From Otis tarda (lineage: Eukaryota; Chordata; Aves; Otidiformes; Otididae), in the NCBI GenBank assembly GCA_026413225.1, contig CM048552.1, positions 144,907,053 to 144,971,052 of the forward strand: a stretch of DNA of 64,000 nt, read 5' to 3'. Both the position numbers and the translations under genes were made by a program. Under the pieces are notes generated by a model. That model was given only the letters and a program-made list of their open reading frames with translations. It did no database searches and was not told the DNA's origin. Every line of letters starts with the position of its first letter. Position 1 is the stretch's first letter. Positions 39,481 through 53,561 of this stretch are shown here, one piece after another.

Positions 39481-42400
39481 CAGAGAAGTTAGCTGGTGAG
39501 AGAAGCCTGCACAAGAGTGATAGACTCTGCTGTTCTGCTGTGCTCTGATTCAGGTCATATTCATTTATAACTTCACACTTAACAAGGCGTACGGATGAGA
39601 ATAGATAGACCGGAGAGCGAAGCTCTTCCTCAGTGTTCTGCAGCCATCCCAACTTCCCCCATGTACCGTGCATGCCAACCACAGCCCTGCTGTCCTCAGA
39701 TTTACTGTTCTATCTACTGCAGCTATCTTCACAGCCACCCCTCCACCCTCTCCACAGGCTGTGAGGTAAGTACAGAAACAGCTGGGATTAAGGAGAGAAC
39801 ATGCACCCTCACATCCTAGAAATGTTTCTACCATTCATAAGGAAAAGCCTTCATTACCAGCCACTCTCTTTCCTGTCAGGACTCTGGTGTTCTGGTTTTT
39901 ATTTGTGATATGATGTAAGAGAGGTGCTTGACATTTCCTTCTTCTTGTTGAAGGATTTTAGTCCTTTCCATTCCCATTTCATCTGGCAGAACTTCATCCC
40001 ACGTGAAGTCAGACTGGCCAGCAGCCCGACTAAAGCAGGAGTAGACCAAGGTGTATTTGGAAGCTGACCTGAGATGTTGTGCTACTAAATTCAAAGGACC
40101 GTGTAGTGCTTCTGCCACTAATCAAGAGAAATTTTCTTCCAGCAGTTATGAAATGCAGCAGAAAGACTGCTAGAAATCTCTCCAGAAAGAGGAGAACACT
40201 GGAGAATGAGGAGGGTTGGGTGTTACCAAGTCTGTAAGCATGAAGTGAAAAGCCTCTGGAGGAGCAGTGCGGGTTGTACACAGAGTTTTGCAAGCACTTG
40301 AGAGGCTTGTTCTGTGGTTCAGCTGAAGCACTGAGCTAATGCTGAGGTTGATTCTTACAGACTGTAAACCCATTAATTTATTTCAGTGGCTTGCTTTTGG
40401 GACAAGCAAATACCACTTTCTTAATTGTCCCAGTCTGGGTCCATATTTCAGCCTTGACATACTCTGTTCCCTTACTGCTCACCAGCACTACTATAGTCAG
40501 CAAACTGATTCATTCACACCACTGTAATTTTCAGTGTGTCACTAAGGATGGCTGTCATCCCAAGGGACATTAGAACGTGCATGTGTGTATTTTCAACATT
40601 ATTGACACTTTTTTGGTACTTTTGTCTCATGATTGACTAACAGCAGTTTCTTCTGTTAGTTGTCATAAAATTATTGAGGTCTTAGGCTTTGCAAGCAACA
40701 CATTTCTTTTGCAGCAAGTTGGGTATTGTGCTGTTCCCTGCAAAGGGGGAAACTTTTACTTAGGTTAGCCAGAGGAAGATCAGCCCCCTAACTTGTATTT
40801 GGCTTGCTCAGCTGTTCCAGTGTTTCTGAATAGTGAACATCTCTCTTCCATTTAAACAAACAGTACTGAAAAAAAAAATCCGATTATAGTAGTAGTTGTC
40901 AGTGCGGAAAACAAAGCTATTAAATTCTGATGTACAGCTACATCAGATTCTGTACAACTTATTCTGATCTGTTTAGTTCCTAAATAGCATAGATCAAACT
41001 GTTTCTTCCGTTTCTTGTGAATTAGGGGTACAGATAAATTATGCCAGAGAGACTAATGCAGTTTAGACATTAAAACATTTCACTCTTTTAGTATACAAAC
41101 AGTCTGCATGCTTTGAATACATAAAATCAATATGCAATTCCAGTTGCACATTAATAAAAGATCAGATTAATTTTATATGTTAAATGGAGGGTGCTGCTTT
41201 ATAAAGCAATAATAGGATGGACCCATGCATTAGGGAGATGCGTTTTTATTGCACTTAAAAGCTTTTAAACTAGAAAGCTATTTTTCTAGCCGAGTCAGAT
41301 TTTTGTCTATTAAATACTCCTTTTCAGTTATCCCTGTGACTTCATTTCTCCCTTTAGTCTCCTCTAGACATACATGCCAAAACAAATCCCAGAGCCCTCG
41401 TCCAGCAATTGTACTGCAGGGAGAAGTCGATAAGATCCCCAGCATACCCAGTAAACACAATGTGATAAGCGGGTAACTGTCACTGTCACCCACGGGCATC
41501 CTGAGAAGCTCATGCTGTCCTATTGGAAGGAAGCACTGAACATTAAACTCTGGTTTCTGCAACAGTAAAGTAGGGCAGATGAATAAAGGAAAACATTTTA
41601 ATAACTATGCATTATTAATATCACTAGCAGGCCATTAAATCAGCCATAGAACATGCATTTAATGAAGGGGAATATGTTGTTTGAACACTGTAATTGTCAA
41701 ACTAACTCATTTGGCAGAGCAGCAAGTTTTGCTTCTTGAGCTATGACAATTTCGTGAGGTTGCCAGCAGAGTTGGAAAGGTTGACATTTTACTGTAGAGA
41801 TTCAAAATGATCTTACCACTGAAGCTCCAAAATCATGTTGGAGAGAGCTAAATTCAGTCTCCTTTTTTTGTGACAGATCTCTGTAGTTCCTTAATCCATC
41901 TGCCTGTTGGTTTCCCACTCTGTCAAAGAGGAATTGTAACATTTTCTTTCCCTCAACTTTGCCTTTTTAGGATATAAGTTTTTCAGAGGGTGAATCAATA
42001 GTGACCTGAGAGATAAGGGATAGGGGTTTATTTTAAGGAAAATTTTAAAGAAACCCCTTTTGATTTTGTTTTCTTCTCCTGTGTACATTTGTGCTTCTGC
42101 CAGAGACAAACCCCAGTTGTTGCAGACCTAAGTTACTGTTTTAAATTGAACTCTTTATAAGGTTTAATAGGTAAAGCATTGTTAAAGCCTAGTCACAAAA
42201 CCCTCTACATCTGCAATTTAGTTTGAAATTCAGCTTTGAAAGAATCAATATGTAGCAGTTTTTTGCAATCTGACTAAGTCTACTGCCGTAAGGAAAATAA
42301 GCCTTCCTTACAGTAAAAATGAATTTCCCTAAGTTTTAAGAAATTGGAAGAAGTAGGACTTATGAATAGGGTGTTAAACATTTTCCTAGCAGGAAGATTC

Positions 42401-43521
42401 CTAAATGAATGAAATATATTTTGTGGAATCCCTGAGTACATAAAATACCTAATATAAGTATCACTATGTGTCCTTTTGACAAGTTTCAGCCTTTCAGAAA
42501 CTCTTTCAGAATACGAGTTCCTAAAGTCAGCACTTTTTCAGAGAAAGACAGTGAACTAAGCCTATTTTGGCAAAATCAAAATGTGAAGTCAAGTATTTGA
42601 GGAAAGCCAGGTTCTATTATTGAATTAAAACCCTTCTTTTTCTCTCTCTATTTTTTTCTTTTTTTTCATTTTGATATGACATACTATGGCAGAAAAGTGA
42701 AGCAAGAAGTGGTATTCACTCCTCTGCATCATTTCATACTGCAGAAACTTTCAAGACGAGTTTTTAAAATGCTATTGGTGAGAAAGAACTTTTACCACTA
42801 GAGTGAAGTAGATCACATTTAGTCACTGAAGGCTTCTGAATGCACAGTGTGAACAACCACAATATGGCAATATCCATGAATATTTCTGTGCATTCGTGGT
42901 TGACAGAAAGATGTATTTCTTTATTTCTGTATTTCTGAAACTCTCAAACCATATGGGAAGAAATGATTGAAACCTCTGTTTCACATCTTTCAAGACCTTT
43001 TTATGACTTACCCACAGAAAAAGAATTGTGTTGGGCCATGGTGGTCACAGCAACAGATTCCTGGTGTTTGGCTAGGCCATGCAGCATTGGACAAGGCATG
43101 CCACCAGTTTTACCTTCTCATCCCCTCTGTGCAGGCCTGTGGTCATTAGGTTTCTTTAGACAATGTTTACCAACCATCCAGCCATTCTCTGCATTCTCCA
43201 GAGCAAAGGCAACCAGACATGTTTTGTGGTTTTATTCTTTGAAGTAACTTGCATCCTATTGTCAGTGTGCAGGCAGTAAAGCTTGGGAGCCCTGCTGTAG
43301 AGTGACACTGCTGTGATACCATGATGGTGATGAGAAATTCAAACCCAACATGAGGAACAGCATTCATCTCAAAGACCAGCAGAGAAGAAAATTGGAGCCC
43401 ATATAGGTGGTGCTTATATCCATGCTTACTGTGTCAGAAAAGTAGAGGCAATATCTAATATTTGGAAAAGAATGAAGGTACTCAGTTTTAGAGCCTGCAG
43501 GTGCTAAGATAGTGTGAATAG

Positions 43522-44165
43522 GATCATAGAATCGTAGAACTGTGTAGACTGGAAAAGACCTTTAAGATCTTCAAGTTCAACCATTAACCTAGCACTGCCA
43601 AGTCCACCGTTAAATCGTGTCCCTAAACACCACACCTACACATCTTTTAAGTATCTCCAGGGATGGTGACTCCACCACTTCCCCAGGCAGCCTGTTCCAA
43701 TGATTGACAACCCTTTCGGTGAAGAAATGTTTCCCAATATCCAACCCAAACGTCCCCTGGTACAACTTGAGGCCATTTCCTCTTGTCCTATCACTTGTTA
43801 TTTGGGAGAACAGACCAACACCCGCCTCTGTACAACCTCATTTCAGGTAGTTGTAAAGAGTGCTAAGGTCTCTCCTCAGTCTCCTTTTCTCCAGGTTGAA
43901 CAACCCAAGTTCCCTCAGCCACTCCTCATAGAACTTGTTCTCTAGACCCTTCACCAGCTTCGTTTCCCTTCTTTGGACACACTCAAGCACCTCAATGTCT
44001 TTCTTGTAGTAAGGGGCCCAAAATCGAACACAGTGTTCAAGGTGTGGCCTCACCAGTGCCAAGTACAGGGACACAATCAGTCCTCTAGTCTTACTGGTCA
44101 CACTATTTCTGATACAGGCCAGGACACTATTGGCCACCTTGGCCACCTGGTCTCACTGCTGGGCA
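43522..44165 (-). mobile_element. CR1 LINE, divergent subfamily, about 0.64 kb (antisense)
   Basis: It begins with GATCATAGAATCGTAGAACT and runs through AACCTAGCACTGCCAAGTCC, AACTTGAGGCCATTTCCTCT and CCTTTTCTCCAGGTTGAACA to the GGCCACCTTGGCCACCTGG block. The 3' UTR differs clearly from the other five copies: it has a long insert-like segment after the terminal repeat and AAACCC in the position of AATCTA. It therefore belongs to another CR1 subfamily. The - strand frame 43838-44146 retains [18 protein letters not shown] C-terminal ORF2 residues ([20 protein letters not shown]). Confidence 0.9.
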
Positions 44166-46569
44166 CACTAATATGGGCAGAGGGGTTTACACTAGTCCCA
44201 TTTGCTCAAAACAAAGCAAAACAAGGATTCAGTTCCTTTTTCAGCTTCAGGAAAGACAAATCTGCATTTCTTGACTCCTATCTATCATCCATCTCTTATA
44301 CGCTAGGTCTTTCAAAGAGAATTCGAGATTGATTGGCCTGGATGGAGAGTGGACAAGTGGGAATATGATTGTGTGCAGCCTTGGAGTATTAATGCAGGAG
44401 TAAAAATTTTTGCGTTCTGGTGGCTGTTTCTTTTTTTTTTTTCTCTTAAAGTAATTGGATGTGCTTGATTTTATCTTAGACTGACATTCATGGTGCTCAT
44501 ATTGGCTTTTTTCAATGTCGACACTCACTGAAACTAGAATAAAAATTTCTAGCTCTTCTTTTAGATTTCTTGTTTCTCCAAGTGACCTTCATGTATCCTT
44601 TCAAGCATAGTTTTTCTGTAACATCTTAATAACCAGTCTGTGCTCTGAATTAAGCTCTATCTGGTAGTAAGAACTCTACCTTAAGCATAAGGAAGATATT
44701 TTGCACTATCTACATTTTACAGGGATTCATTCTTATAATTAGTGATGGCAATTAAAATTTACATTGTAGCAAAGGAAGAATGGGTTGTTTAACAGAAAAA
44801 TCTTGAGTGACATGAAGAATTTAGCCCCAGCCTTTGCCATCCAGCAGTTTTGTGAAATACTCTAGGGAACTTATTTGCAGCTAATCTCTCTCAGATTTGT
44901 ATCAACCAGAAAGTCAGTTGTTTAAATCAGCAGTGCACAAGGCAGAAGCTTGGGAGACATATGAAGGTACTGTACAGTAAATGTGACACCATTACATACT
45001 TTCAGAAAATAAAATTAAAAAATGACTCTAGCTTGCTTTTTGTGAGTGACTGCTTGTTGATGTGCACTGAGAGGCCATGAAAACACCAAATAAGTCAAGT
45101 TTTTAGGGAAATTAGGTACTTGAAAGCCTCAGTTCAGTTTGCAGTCTGTCTAGGCTTGGAGCTTTTCATCCTTCTTGAGGCTGGGACAGCTTTAATGCCC
45201 AACAGATCTGTAAGTGGGAAGTAAAACACTGAAAATTGTGATGTGATGCAGCACGTGAACTCACTGCTGCACAAAAGTCTGGGGAAATTCTACTTTTGAC
45301 CATATTTTAATCTTATTTTTTGTGTCATGACAGTGATGCAGAAATTCAGTGTAAGAGAAAAATTAAAGGTAGTGGAGGAGAATTTAATTTTTCATGGACT
45401 TTTACCCAGTAAACCACACGAATCATTATTTTTGTACTGTTAAAACAACACTTCTGGCTTTAACTTCTGTCTAACTGCAGCTTCTCTTAGATGTTAATAC
45501 ATGAGAACATCATCACAGTTTATGTTTCATTTGCTGCTGAAGTGTGAGTATCAGCATAAAAAGGAACAAAACTTTGATCATTGTGAAATCTTCTGTTAAC
45601 TTTGTGCTTCTTTATAACCACTGAAAGCAGTCATACGCAAGCAGTGTTTAACGTATTTGTTCATTCATTTACCAAAAGGCATTTTCACGTCAAAACAGTG
45701 TCATCAGTGTGTATCTACCCTTCCATTTCACAGGGAAGAGATGGAGCTGTTTGATTTATTAATAAACCAAAGAGCTTTTGCCATAAATCAGAATTCAGCA
45801 GCTTTGTTTCCTTACATAAACTACTATTCTAATTGGATTTTCTCTCCTCCCAGATATTATCTGGTTAAAGACCATTATCACATATTTCAAGTTAATTGTA
45901 ACAGAACACAAATACACAGACGGTTAGATTTAACGATAAAGAACTTCTAGTTCCAAAACTGAGTCATAAATTAAAAGAATCTAACAAACAGAGACGAGAA
46001 AAAGACTGTGTTGCATGGTAGTGATGGGGAAGTCGGGTGGGACTGGACAAGATCTTTCTTTTTTGTGAAGACTTGAGCTCTAGATTTTAAGTAGATTTCT
46101 TATTATTTGTAGAGTTGCTGGCTTTGCTGGCAGGCTTTCTTAGCAGAAAGGGAATTCAGTCTGCAAACTTCCAATTGCTCTAGAAGTTATTGTGTCTGTG
46201 CAGCACTAAAACCATGCTCTCTCTGCCGAGTTCAGCAGCCATAGAAATCCTGCATTTGATTACATTGGGTTTTTTTATTAGGTGTCTCTAGGATTACCTC
46301 AGGGGCATTAATCAAAGATGCTGAGAACTCTTTCTTTTCTTTTTTTAAGACCACTGAATGAAAATTTGTGTTAAATTAACTATATTATATATAGTATGTT
46401 ACGATAAAAAGACAAAAAATGTTTTCCTTTCCAGTCTTCTTTTCCTTCCAGTTTACAAATTTACAATTTAAGCTGCAGTAGTGACTTTTCTTTAACAGAG
46501 TACTTAGGCAGACAGACAGGATATTACTGAAACACCCTGAACAATGTTTGTAGATTATTTTTCCAGTAC

Positions 46570-46593
46570 TTTTTTCTTTTTTTTTTTTTTTTT
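46570..46593. repeat. T-rich homopolymer run
   Basis: The run has 23 T in 24 bases, interrupted by one C at 46576. It gives the poly-Lys stretch in the antisense open frame that spans it. It could be the poly-A tail of a - strand retrocopy, but no polyadenylation signal or known gene lies next to it. Confidence 0.85.
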
Positions 46594-48608
46594 CTGCGAA
46601 GAAGCATACTGGAGCAAGGAAGGCAAAGAAGATCATGTTCTGGGGCAGCAGAGCAGATGTTATGTAGACAACACAGGCTTTCCCAGCACAACAAGCCTTG
46701 ATGTGACCTGGGAGAACTTCACCCTCTCCAACAAGCTCAAGTAAAGCCAGCACTGCTGGTATAGTGTCTCTGTAACACGAACCTTTGCTTGAGGCAAGGA
46801 CACAGGCAGAGTGCACAGTTTAGGTACTGTACTAACATGTTTCAGATGTCAAGGCCTGAAATCTCTGTGATGTCTGTTGTAATCAGTGATTCCTTCCTTG
46901 TGACTGATGGTGCCTGTGCCTGTCTGAAGCGAGCAGCTGGGGAACGAGAGTCAAAGAGGTTGAACATGTGGCTTTGCAATATCTGCCCCATTCTACACCC
47001 TAATGATGTCTTAGGTGCCTCTGTAGAACTGGGTACTTCTGAGCATTCCCAGGATCAGACTTCAGTCACCTAGAGAAACTTAAGGCTAACCAGGAGAAAC
47101 ACCTCATAAGATTAAATACCAACAGTATTTGGTGCTGAGAAGATCATCTGGATTTCTTGCTAAGGCTCAGGTACTTGACTGCCAAGTTTGACATAATTTA
47201 GGGATTCTTAGCATAGCAATTGTCTTCTTTGCTACGAGCTTTCCTTTGTTTTTATTCCTTTTTTCCCCCCTTGTTTACAAGCTGAATTCTGTATATAAAA
47301 GTGATTCTTTCCTCCAGTGAGCTGTAGCTGTCTCTAAGTGACAGCCAGTCTTCACGGTTCTCTTTATCATCTCTTTTTTTCTTAAAAATACAGGAAAGAT
47401 TTCCAAAAGTGTCAAGTGTGGGTAGTTTGAATTGTCTCCTATGTACTGTAAGGCTGTCTTTCTTCCAGATGTGACTGGTAGAAAAATGAAGGAGGGCATT
47501 GTGGTGATGCTGACATATCCTCTAGCTTCTTTTATCTCTTATTTAAAATCTGGGATTTTTCACCTCTTCCGAGTAGAGTCAATATCATAAAAACAGAGAC
47601 AACTGTGTGTTTCAGAGAAGTGGGAATAAGATTGTGTCTGTCATTTGGTTACTGATTCTCAGTCACCTATTCCTGTATTGTGTTCTAAAAAGTAGTGGTG
47701 GAAATTTACAGCTGCTCAGCACGACCATTATAAAACGTAACATTTGCAATGTTATCACTGTTGAAAGCTTAATAATATGTTAATTCACAATCTATTCTTT
47801 CATTCAAGTGGTGTGCAAAGCAGTTTTCTAAAGGTAGTCCTCATTGATGGAGACAAACAGCCTTCTCAGCAGCACCAGAACCGAGTATCTCTGATTTCAA
47901 TGTGTAGTTTGTTTGGTCTGGTGAAGAAGGGAGAACCTTGATTTTTATTTAACAAAAATCAAGTAATTATGCTGTGATAGGATGTTTTAACTCAGATAAA
48001 TCAAGGTGCTAACTACAGGTAAACATATATAGTCAGCAAAAATACCAGCCTCAGACTAATGAGCAAGAGAATCAAGAAGGTTTTTAACTGTTAATTAGGG
48101 AAAAGTAGTTCTGCTATATGTGTGTAATTTACTGTAGTAGATTAATTTTTCTGTGTTGGCATAAAGCAATTAAGAAGTTGTGCTAATATTTCAAAAGCTC
48201 GTATTAACTTTTTCATAATTGGCACTATATTGACTTATGTTTTCCTAAATTTTCAGTAGCTTCCCTGAGCATGAAGTATAGCGATACTACCAAATATTTT
48301 GAGACCGCTCCAGACCAAATTGATTTGACTTCTGGGCTTGGTATCTTTTATCTAATGCTTTTAGAAACTCTTACTCTTCCACTTGCAGAACAAAAAAGTC
48401 ATCCTTGTAAGGGAGATTTTGGAAGGCATCTAAGGAGTTTTGGTGCCCATATCCCTTTGATTTTCAGTGCCAGTGGTCAGTGTGATTCATTTGATTGCCT
48501 TCAAAAAAAATCTGGACTTTAATATATTATGAAATCTAGAAAAGAAAGTTATTTTGGCTATAAATTTCAAGTCTTTGCCCTAAATAATTAACACTTTTAT
48601 TTTTCCAG

Positions 48609-48694
48609 GACACAGAATTTGACCCCTTGAAGTTCACCAGTGTCATTGAATGCGAGAAGCCAAACAATGACTTAAGTAGGTTTCGAGGTTACAT
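48609..48694 (+). CDS. ATP10A: ATP10A exon 3: actuator-domain continuation
   Basis: This exon is 86 bp, starts in phase 0 after tttttccag and ends two bases into a codon before the donor gtgagt at 48695. It encodes [20 protein letters not shown] followed by DLSRFRGY. The ECEKPNN..L..F.G signature is typical of the P4-ATPase actuator domain just after DGETNLKQR. The DLSRFRG wording matches my memory of ATP10A better than ATP10B or ATP10D. It is too short to stand out as an open reading frame; I located it from the family signature and both splice sites. It lies about 19.5 kb downstream of exon 2. The split codon AT|T (Ile) is completed by the first base at 55151, which confirms the join. Confidence 0.9.
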
Positions 48695-51362
48695 GTGAGT
48701 ATTTCATATAATATCCTTCAGTATACACACTCTTTCTCTAATATGGAATAAAATAAATGCTGATTTGTTTTGGGCTGTGTTCTGTAAGTTGAATCATCAT
48801 CACATCTAAATAGGGCTGCATATTTAACTTTCTTTTAGAGGATCCTCACTTGATGGTGAGATGGGAGCGTCATGTTTCCATTCCTTAGAATGAATTTAGA
48901 TGTTAGCTTTGATCAGTTTACACTCCAGAAATGAATGCATGAAGCAGTGCAGTTACAGAGACTCTTCTCCCTTTCCTTCCCTCCATGGATCAAAAAAGCC
49001 CATCTGGAAATGGGAAGAAATGGGAAGACTGGTCTAAGAGAGCCAAACAAACAAACACAATCTGTTGTACACAACTTTTATGAAGATGGATCTGTTTGAT
49101 GTTTCTTTTAGTATAAGTGTCATTGAGGAAAAGCAGAAGGTGAAACTGATATTTCTCCAGCTGTGGTACTATTCCTTTCCTCTCGTTCAGACAAAATAAA
49201 ACAATTGGCTCACACAATGGGTGTGCTTGTAGTACATTGTCATGCAGAATCACCTGTTGCCACTTGACTTAATTCTAAACAAACATAACTGTGTTAACAG
49301 CGTGCTCATCTCTGGCCAGTCAGTCCTTCTCAGAAGCAAATGTTTCAGTATGTGCAAAGAACTTTGCTCCTAATGTAGCCAGGACTCTGGTGTGTAGGGA
49401 TACCAATAGTGGTGACTTAGGAGATGCACTCTTCCATGACTTGTTTTTCTGCAGTCTGTAACCCCATGGAGAGTGAGAGCACAGGATATTTAATTTTTGT
49501 CTAAATTTTAATGAAGATAGTTAAACAGACACTAATTATGTTTAGAATACAATGATTTATTACCATATGGATTAAGACTGATAAGCAGTATTGAATTGTG
49601 TAAATGGCGAAGGTAAATTGCTGGAGCCTGGAGAGTTTAATAGTGATACTATTTACTGCCTCGGTTACTACTCTTACATGTCACGGATTGTGTGGGATGT
49701 ACTGTCAACTGTTGTAAATCAGGATAGCTTTTTCAAAACTACATCAAGTTGCAATGTGGGAAAATGTGTTCCTTTATTTAGCAGCACAAAGCCCTACAGT
49801 TCATTTAAAGATAAATGCTTAGTACTAGGCATTGCTGCATGAGGGTGTGTAACTGTTTACATTAATAGAGAGCCTGATCTACTGCAGAAATGACATTTCC
49901 AGATATGGAAATGGAATTTGGCAACTTTTCTAGCACACTTCGTGTGTGTGAATCTTAGTCCGCAAAATATAATGCATAAATTTCTCTTTCCTTATGTATT
50001 TGCTTGTGTACTCATGAGTAAAATGACTGTAGCATGTAAGTTACAGAACCATTTGAATTATGTAGCAGAAAACATGACACTACCTTTGGAAGGCTGTGTT
50101 CAATAATGATTCTATTTAATCTTCTTTGGCATCAGTTTTGAATCTGGCAGAAAGCATCAGGTGATTTTCAGATCTTGTCACCTATGCTGCAAGAGATTTA
50201 CAACTAAAGGACCATAGGAGATTTGAACTAAAGAGTAGGGACCAACCCCTCAACAAATAAAGTCTCAGTTTCCTGATTTATTAAGGGAGAGGGCTTTCCT
50301 CCCCTCTTTTTTATATTTCCTTCATTAGTATCATGAAATCACAAGTCTGTTTCAAATCATACATTAGCAAGCTGAATAGTAATTAGCAGATCTTAATTGA
50401 AACATATCATTGCCATGTCATATCTTAACTCTTGTTTAAAATCCTACCAGTAGTCAATGCTTGAAAGAAAGGTTCAGACAGCTCCCAGCTGATAATAGTT
50501 CAACTGGAAAGAAATGTTACTGAGATATTTAAATAGGGATGCTATGAAATAGTAGACTTTCAAGAGATCCATTTGTAAAAGCTGCGCTGAGACATTACTG
50601 TCAAAGTTTACTTGAAGTTTTGACCACTTAGTAGATTTCTAGTTTGGATTAAGACTGTTTTTTTTTTTTTCTGTTTGAAATATGAAGAGCTCTTTGGTTC
50701 TAACGTCTGTGCCTGATGTTCCTCGCAGTTATTCTAAAATGTGATCACTATAGGTAATCAATGTAGCTTAGGCAGGCCAGAGTAAAAGGAAATATGATAA
50801 CAAAAAGTCACAAAAATACTGCAAAATGCATTGAGACAGGCCTGGCCCTATCCTATGTCTGCAAAAGCATAGCATACACGTTATGACATATGACTTCTTC
50901 AGTTACATTGGCACAGTCTGCATTGAACACACTCTGGGTGGGCAGACTGACAGGCAGACTACTGGCTCTGCTCAGGTGCTTGCTTTAATACTGTTTTGCT
51001 GTTTCTACATCCTCAGATATCCCAAGCATATTTCCTTATTTTTATTTCCCCTATATGAAGTCTTCTGTGTAAGAATAGTAGAATAAAACCTTACATGCCC
51101 TCTGCCTGTATGGGTCTAGCCAGATTGCGTACAGTATGCATGGCCATGGCAAACATTCAAAAATCTCATGCCAGCTTCCAAAAAGAACAAAATTGGCTTT
51201 AAAATCTTGTTTCTAGCTTTTTGTGTGTATATGGGCAAGGGAAAAGGAGAAGTAGTAGTTGGCATTCTGACTTTTCAGCTTTTCTCTGAAAGTAAAAATT
51301 TTACTGTTAGACAAGAACAAAAAACTTTACCTGGTCATATGAAAATAAGTAAAGCAAGGAAG

Positions 51363-51377
51363 AATAATAATAATAAT
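51363..51377. repeat. (AAT)5 microsatellite
   Basis: Five perfect AAT units lie in intron 3. It is short and unremarkable. Confidence 0.85.
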
Positions 51378-53561
51378 ATCGATCCGTGCATGTATTTCTA
51401 TTTCAAATCATGTCATAAGATAACAAAACTAAACTAATATAAAATCATGTTGCAAATTTTTTAAGGAAAAAAAATATAAATCTGTATAGTAATGTCTCTT
51501 TTATGTGTTGTAGTGACACAAGCACTGGAAAAAACACTGACACTCCTGGAAAAAAAAAACAAACTAGACTACGTTTCCTCAGAGCTGAGAGTCAGGAAGA
51601 TTCTGACTGATGATGTGCATTGAGATTATGTTTAAGATTGTTGAATATTTTCTTTGGGAGTGTCAAACCTTGCAAAGTAATGCTATCTCTACCATTTGCT
51701 TTGTAAGACACTTGAAAAACCAGAGTGTGAAAGAAAATAATCCCTTTTGAATACAATTTTGTTATATTGCCTTATTATTTAGTGCTGGTAAACGTGTAAC
51801 AGGGAACAATACAATAGAAGGCTGAAATGAGCTACCGTCGGACTTATTCTTGCATTACTCTCTTAAATCAGGAGGCTTATTTCTACACAAACACTTTCAG
51901 AGTGCTGTAGCAAAGTAGTAGCTAACTGCATCTGGCCCGCCCATTTTTCCTAATTCATTGTGCATGTGTATTTTGGATGTTTAGATACTGCATTTTTGTG
52001 GTGTCATCCATGTGAGAAATTTCAGAGAAAAAGAGCATTGCACCTGCACTCGTCAGTGTGTTTCCTTGTGGGCTAACCTTCGCATTCCAGGCGTCTGAGA
52101 GGCTTCAGCCAGCCACTGTTTTAAATACTGACAGAGAAAAGTTTCCTTCTTTGCCTCCAAGGTTATACTGGCCTGAATCCAGAAAGGAGAAAAACAGACT
52201 GTTCAGCCTCTGTAACAAGCCTAAGGTTTATAACTCTGCAGGGCGAGAAATGGGATCTAGGCCATCTCTCTACCAGGACATAAAGTTATAGCCTTGACTA
52301 GTTTGTTATCAAAGTGAGAAATTTTATCTAAGTCTAATTTTCATTATTTTTTAATCCAGACTTTTATGTCTGTAGTTTTTTCTTCCTTTTATCATCAGTG
52401 CCCAGTTGCCTTATATGTATGTTCTGTTAGTGAGTCACTGGGAGTGAGTGCAGACAAGAAGGAAACAATGAGCTTCCTCCAGCCCCTGCTGGCTTCTTTC
52501 TGCCAGATTTTTATTTCATCCATGTTTTCTAAAGGTCTGGAGAGCAACAGGTGAGTTGATTGACTTCATTTGGATATGGAAAAGCAAAAAGCAGTATGAA
52601 ATGCTTGTGAGGATGAGTTGTGGTGGGAAGGCTCAGTCTGTGGATGAGGGCAGTAAATTGGGGTCTTGGCATCTACAGGTTAACTTTAGATGTTGCACCA
52701 TTGCTATGGAGCAGGTTCAGACGTTGCATAATCTAACATAGTAAGAACAAATGTATAATTTTGTAGAACATGTACACAAGTAATTGTATATAAAGATCGC
52801 CATCTACAATATACCTGTCACAGTCCACTGATACTGACAAGTGTGAAGAATTGATGAAGGCTATAAAATCGTAAGCCAGAGCAATTACTTCTTAAGTAGA
52901 TTTATCTTTAAAAAGTCCCATTTATTAACAGGAATCATAACTATCTTTTGGAGACTTTATTGGAAATTCAGACTAATGTCCTCATGATTTATGAGAAAAA
53001 CTAATGCAGAATTCAGCCTTAAAAAGCAGAGGAATGGCAGAACCTTGGTAGTAGTGTAATTTCTACAGTATGGAATCATTAAGAAATTATTTCCCATAGT
53101 TTAAGCCCAGCCAAATTTGGGTAATTCTCCAGCTGGCAATCAGTGCTTACACCTATTGGCATACTGCAAGAGGATTGTTGAGCAGCCCCCAGTTTTTGAA
53201 GCTCCTTTGGCAAAAGGTGAGGCAGTGGATTAGGGAGGTTTGCTGAAGCTCTGTTCTTCTGTCTGAGACCGGCAGGGAGAATGGACTGAGCAAAGCAAGT
53301 TCTCTCCTGATTTAAAAAAAACCAAACCTTAATTTTTGTGTCAGAATCGCAAACTTGATGTTATCTACTTTTTTCCTTCTCTGTTTCTGGTCTCTAGTCA
53401 GATGTTCTCACTGCTGCAGCTACTTCACCTGTTAAACCCGCCACTTTTTCTCCATCTCTACAGTGAAAAACTAAGCATACCTGTTGAAACACCAATGCTT
53501 TTAATTTATATTTTCTAGCAGACAGTAGGTATAATATATTATACTGAACTAAAAAGGACTC

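Larger units (their letters stand above)
29126..48608 (+). other. ATP10A: ATP10A intron 2 (about 19.5 kb)
   Basis: The intron has donor gtaagt at 29126 and acceptor tttttccag ending at 48608, and joins a phase-0 boundary. It contains two antisense CR1 copies (38313-39480 and 43522-44165), a T-rich run at 46570-46593 and two CpG-enriched blocks (30140-30795, 35280-36170). No coding exon is recognised. The remaining open frames (for example 46385-46816 on -) have no recognisable product, and several others are antisense shadows of CR1. Confidence 0.85.

Noticed and set aside
40926..40947. 9-bp stem with CAGC loop as a microRNA-like hairpin
   Set aside because: The stem is far too short for a microRNA precursor and the flanks do not extend pairing.
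46385..46816. 143-codon - strand open frame with a poly-Lys run, possibly a retrocopy next to a poly-A tail
   Set aside because: The Lys run is just the T tract at 46570-46593. No polyadenylation signal, target-site duplication or known protein similarity is seen, and the length is near chance expectation.
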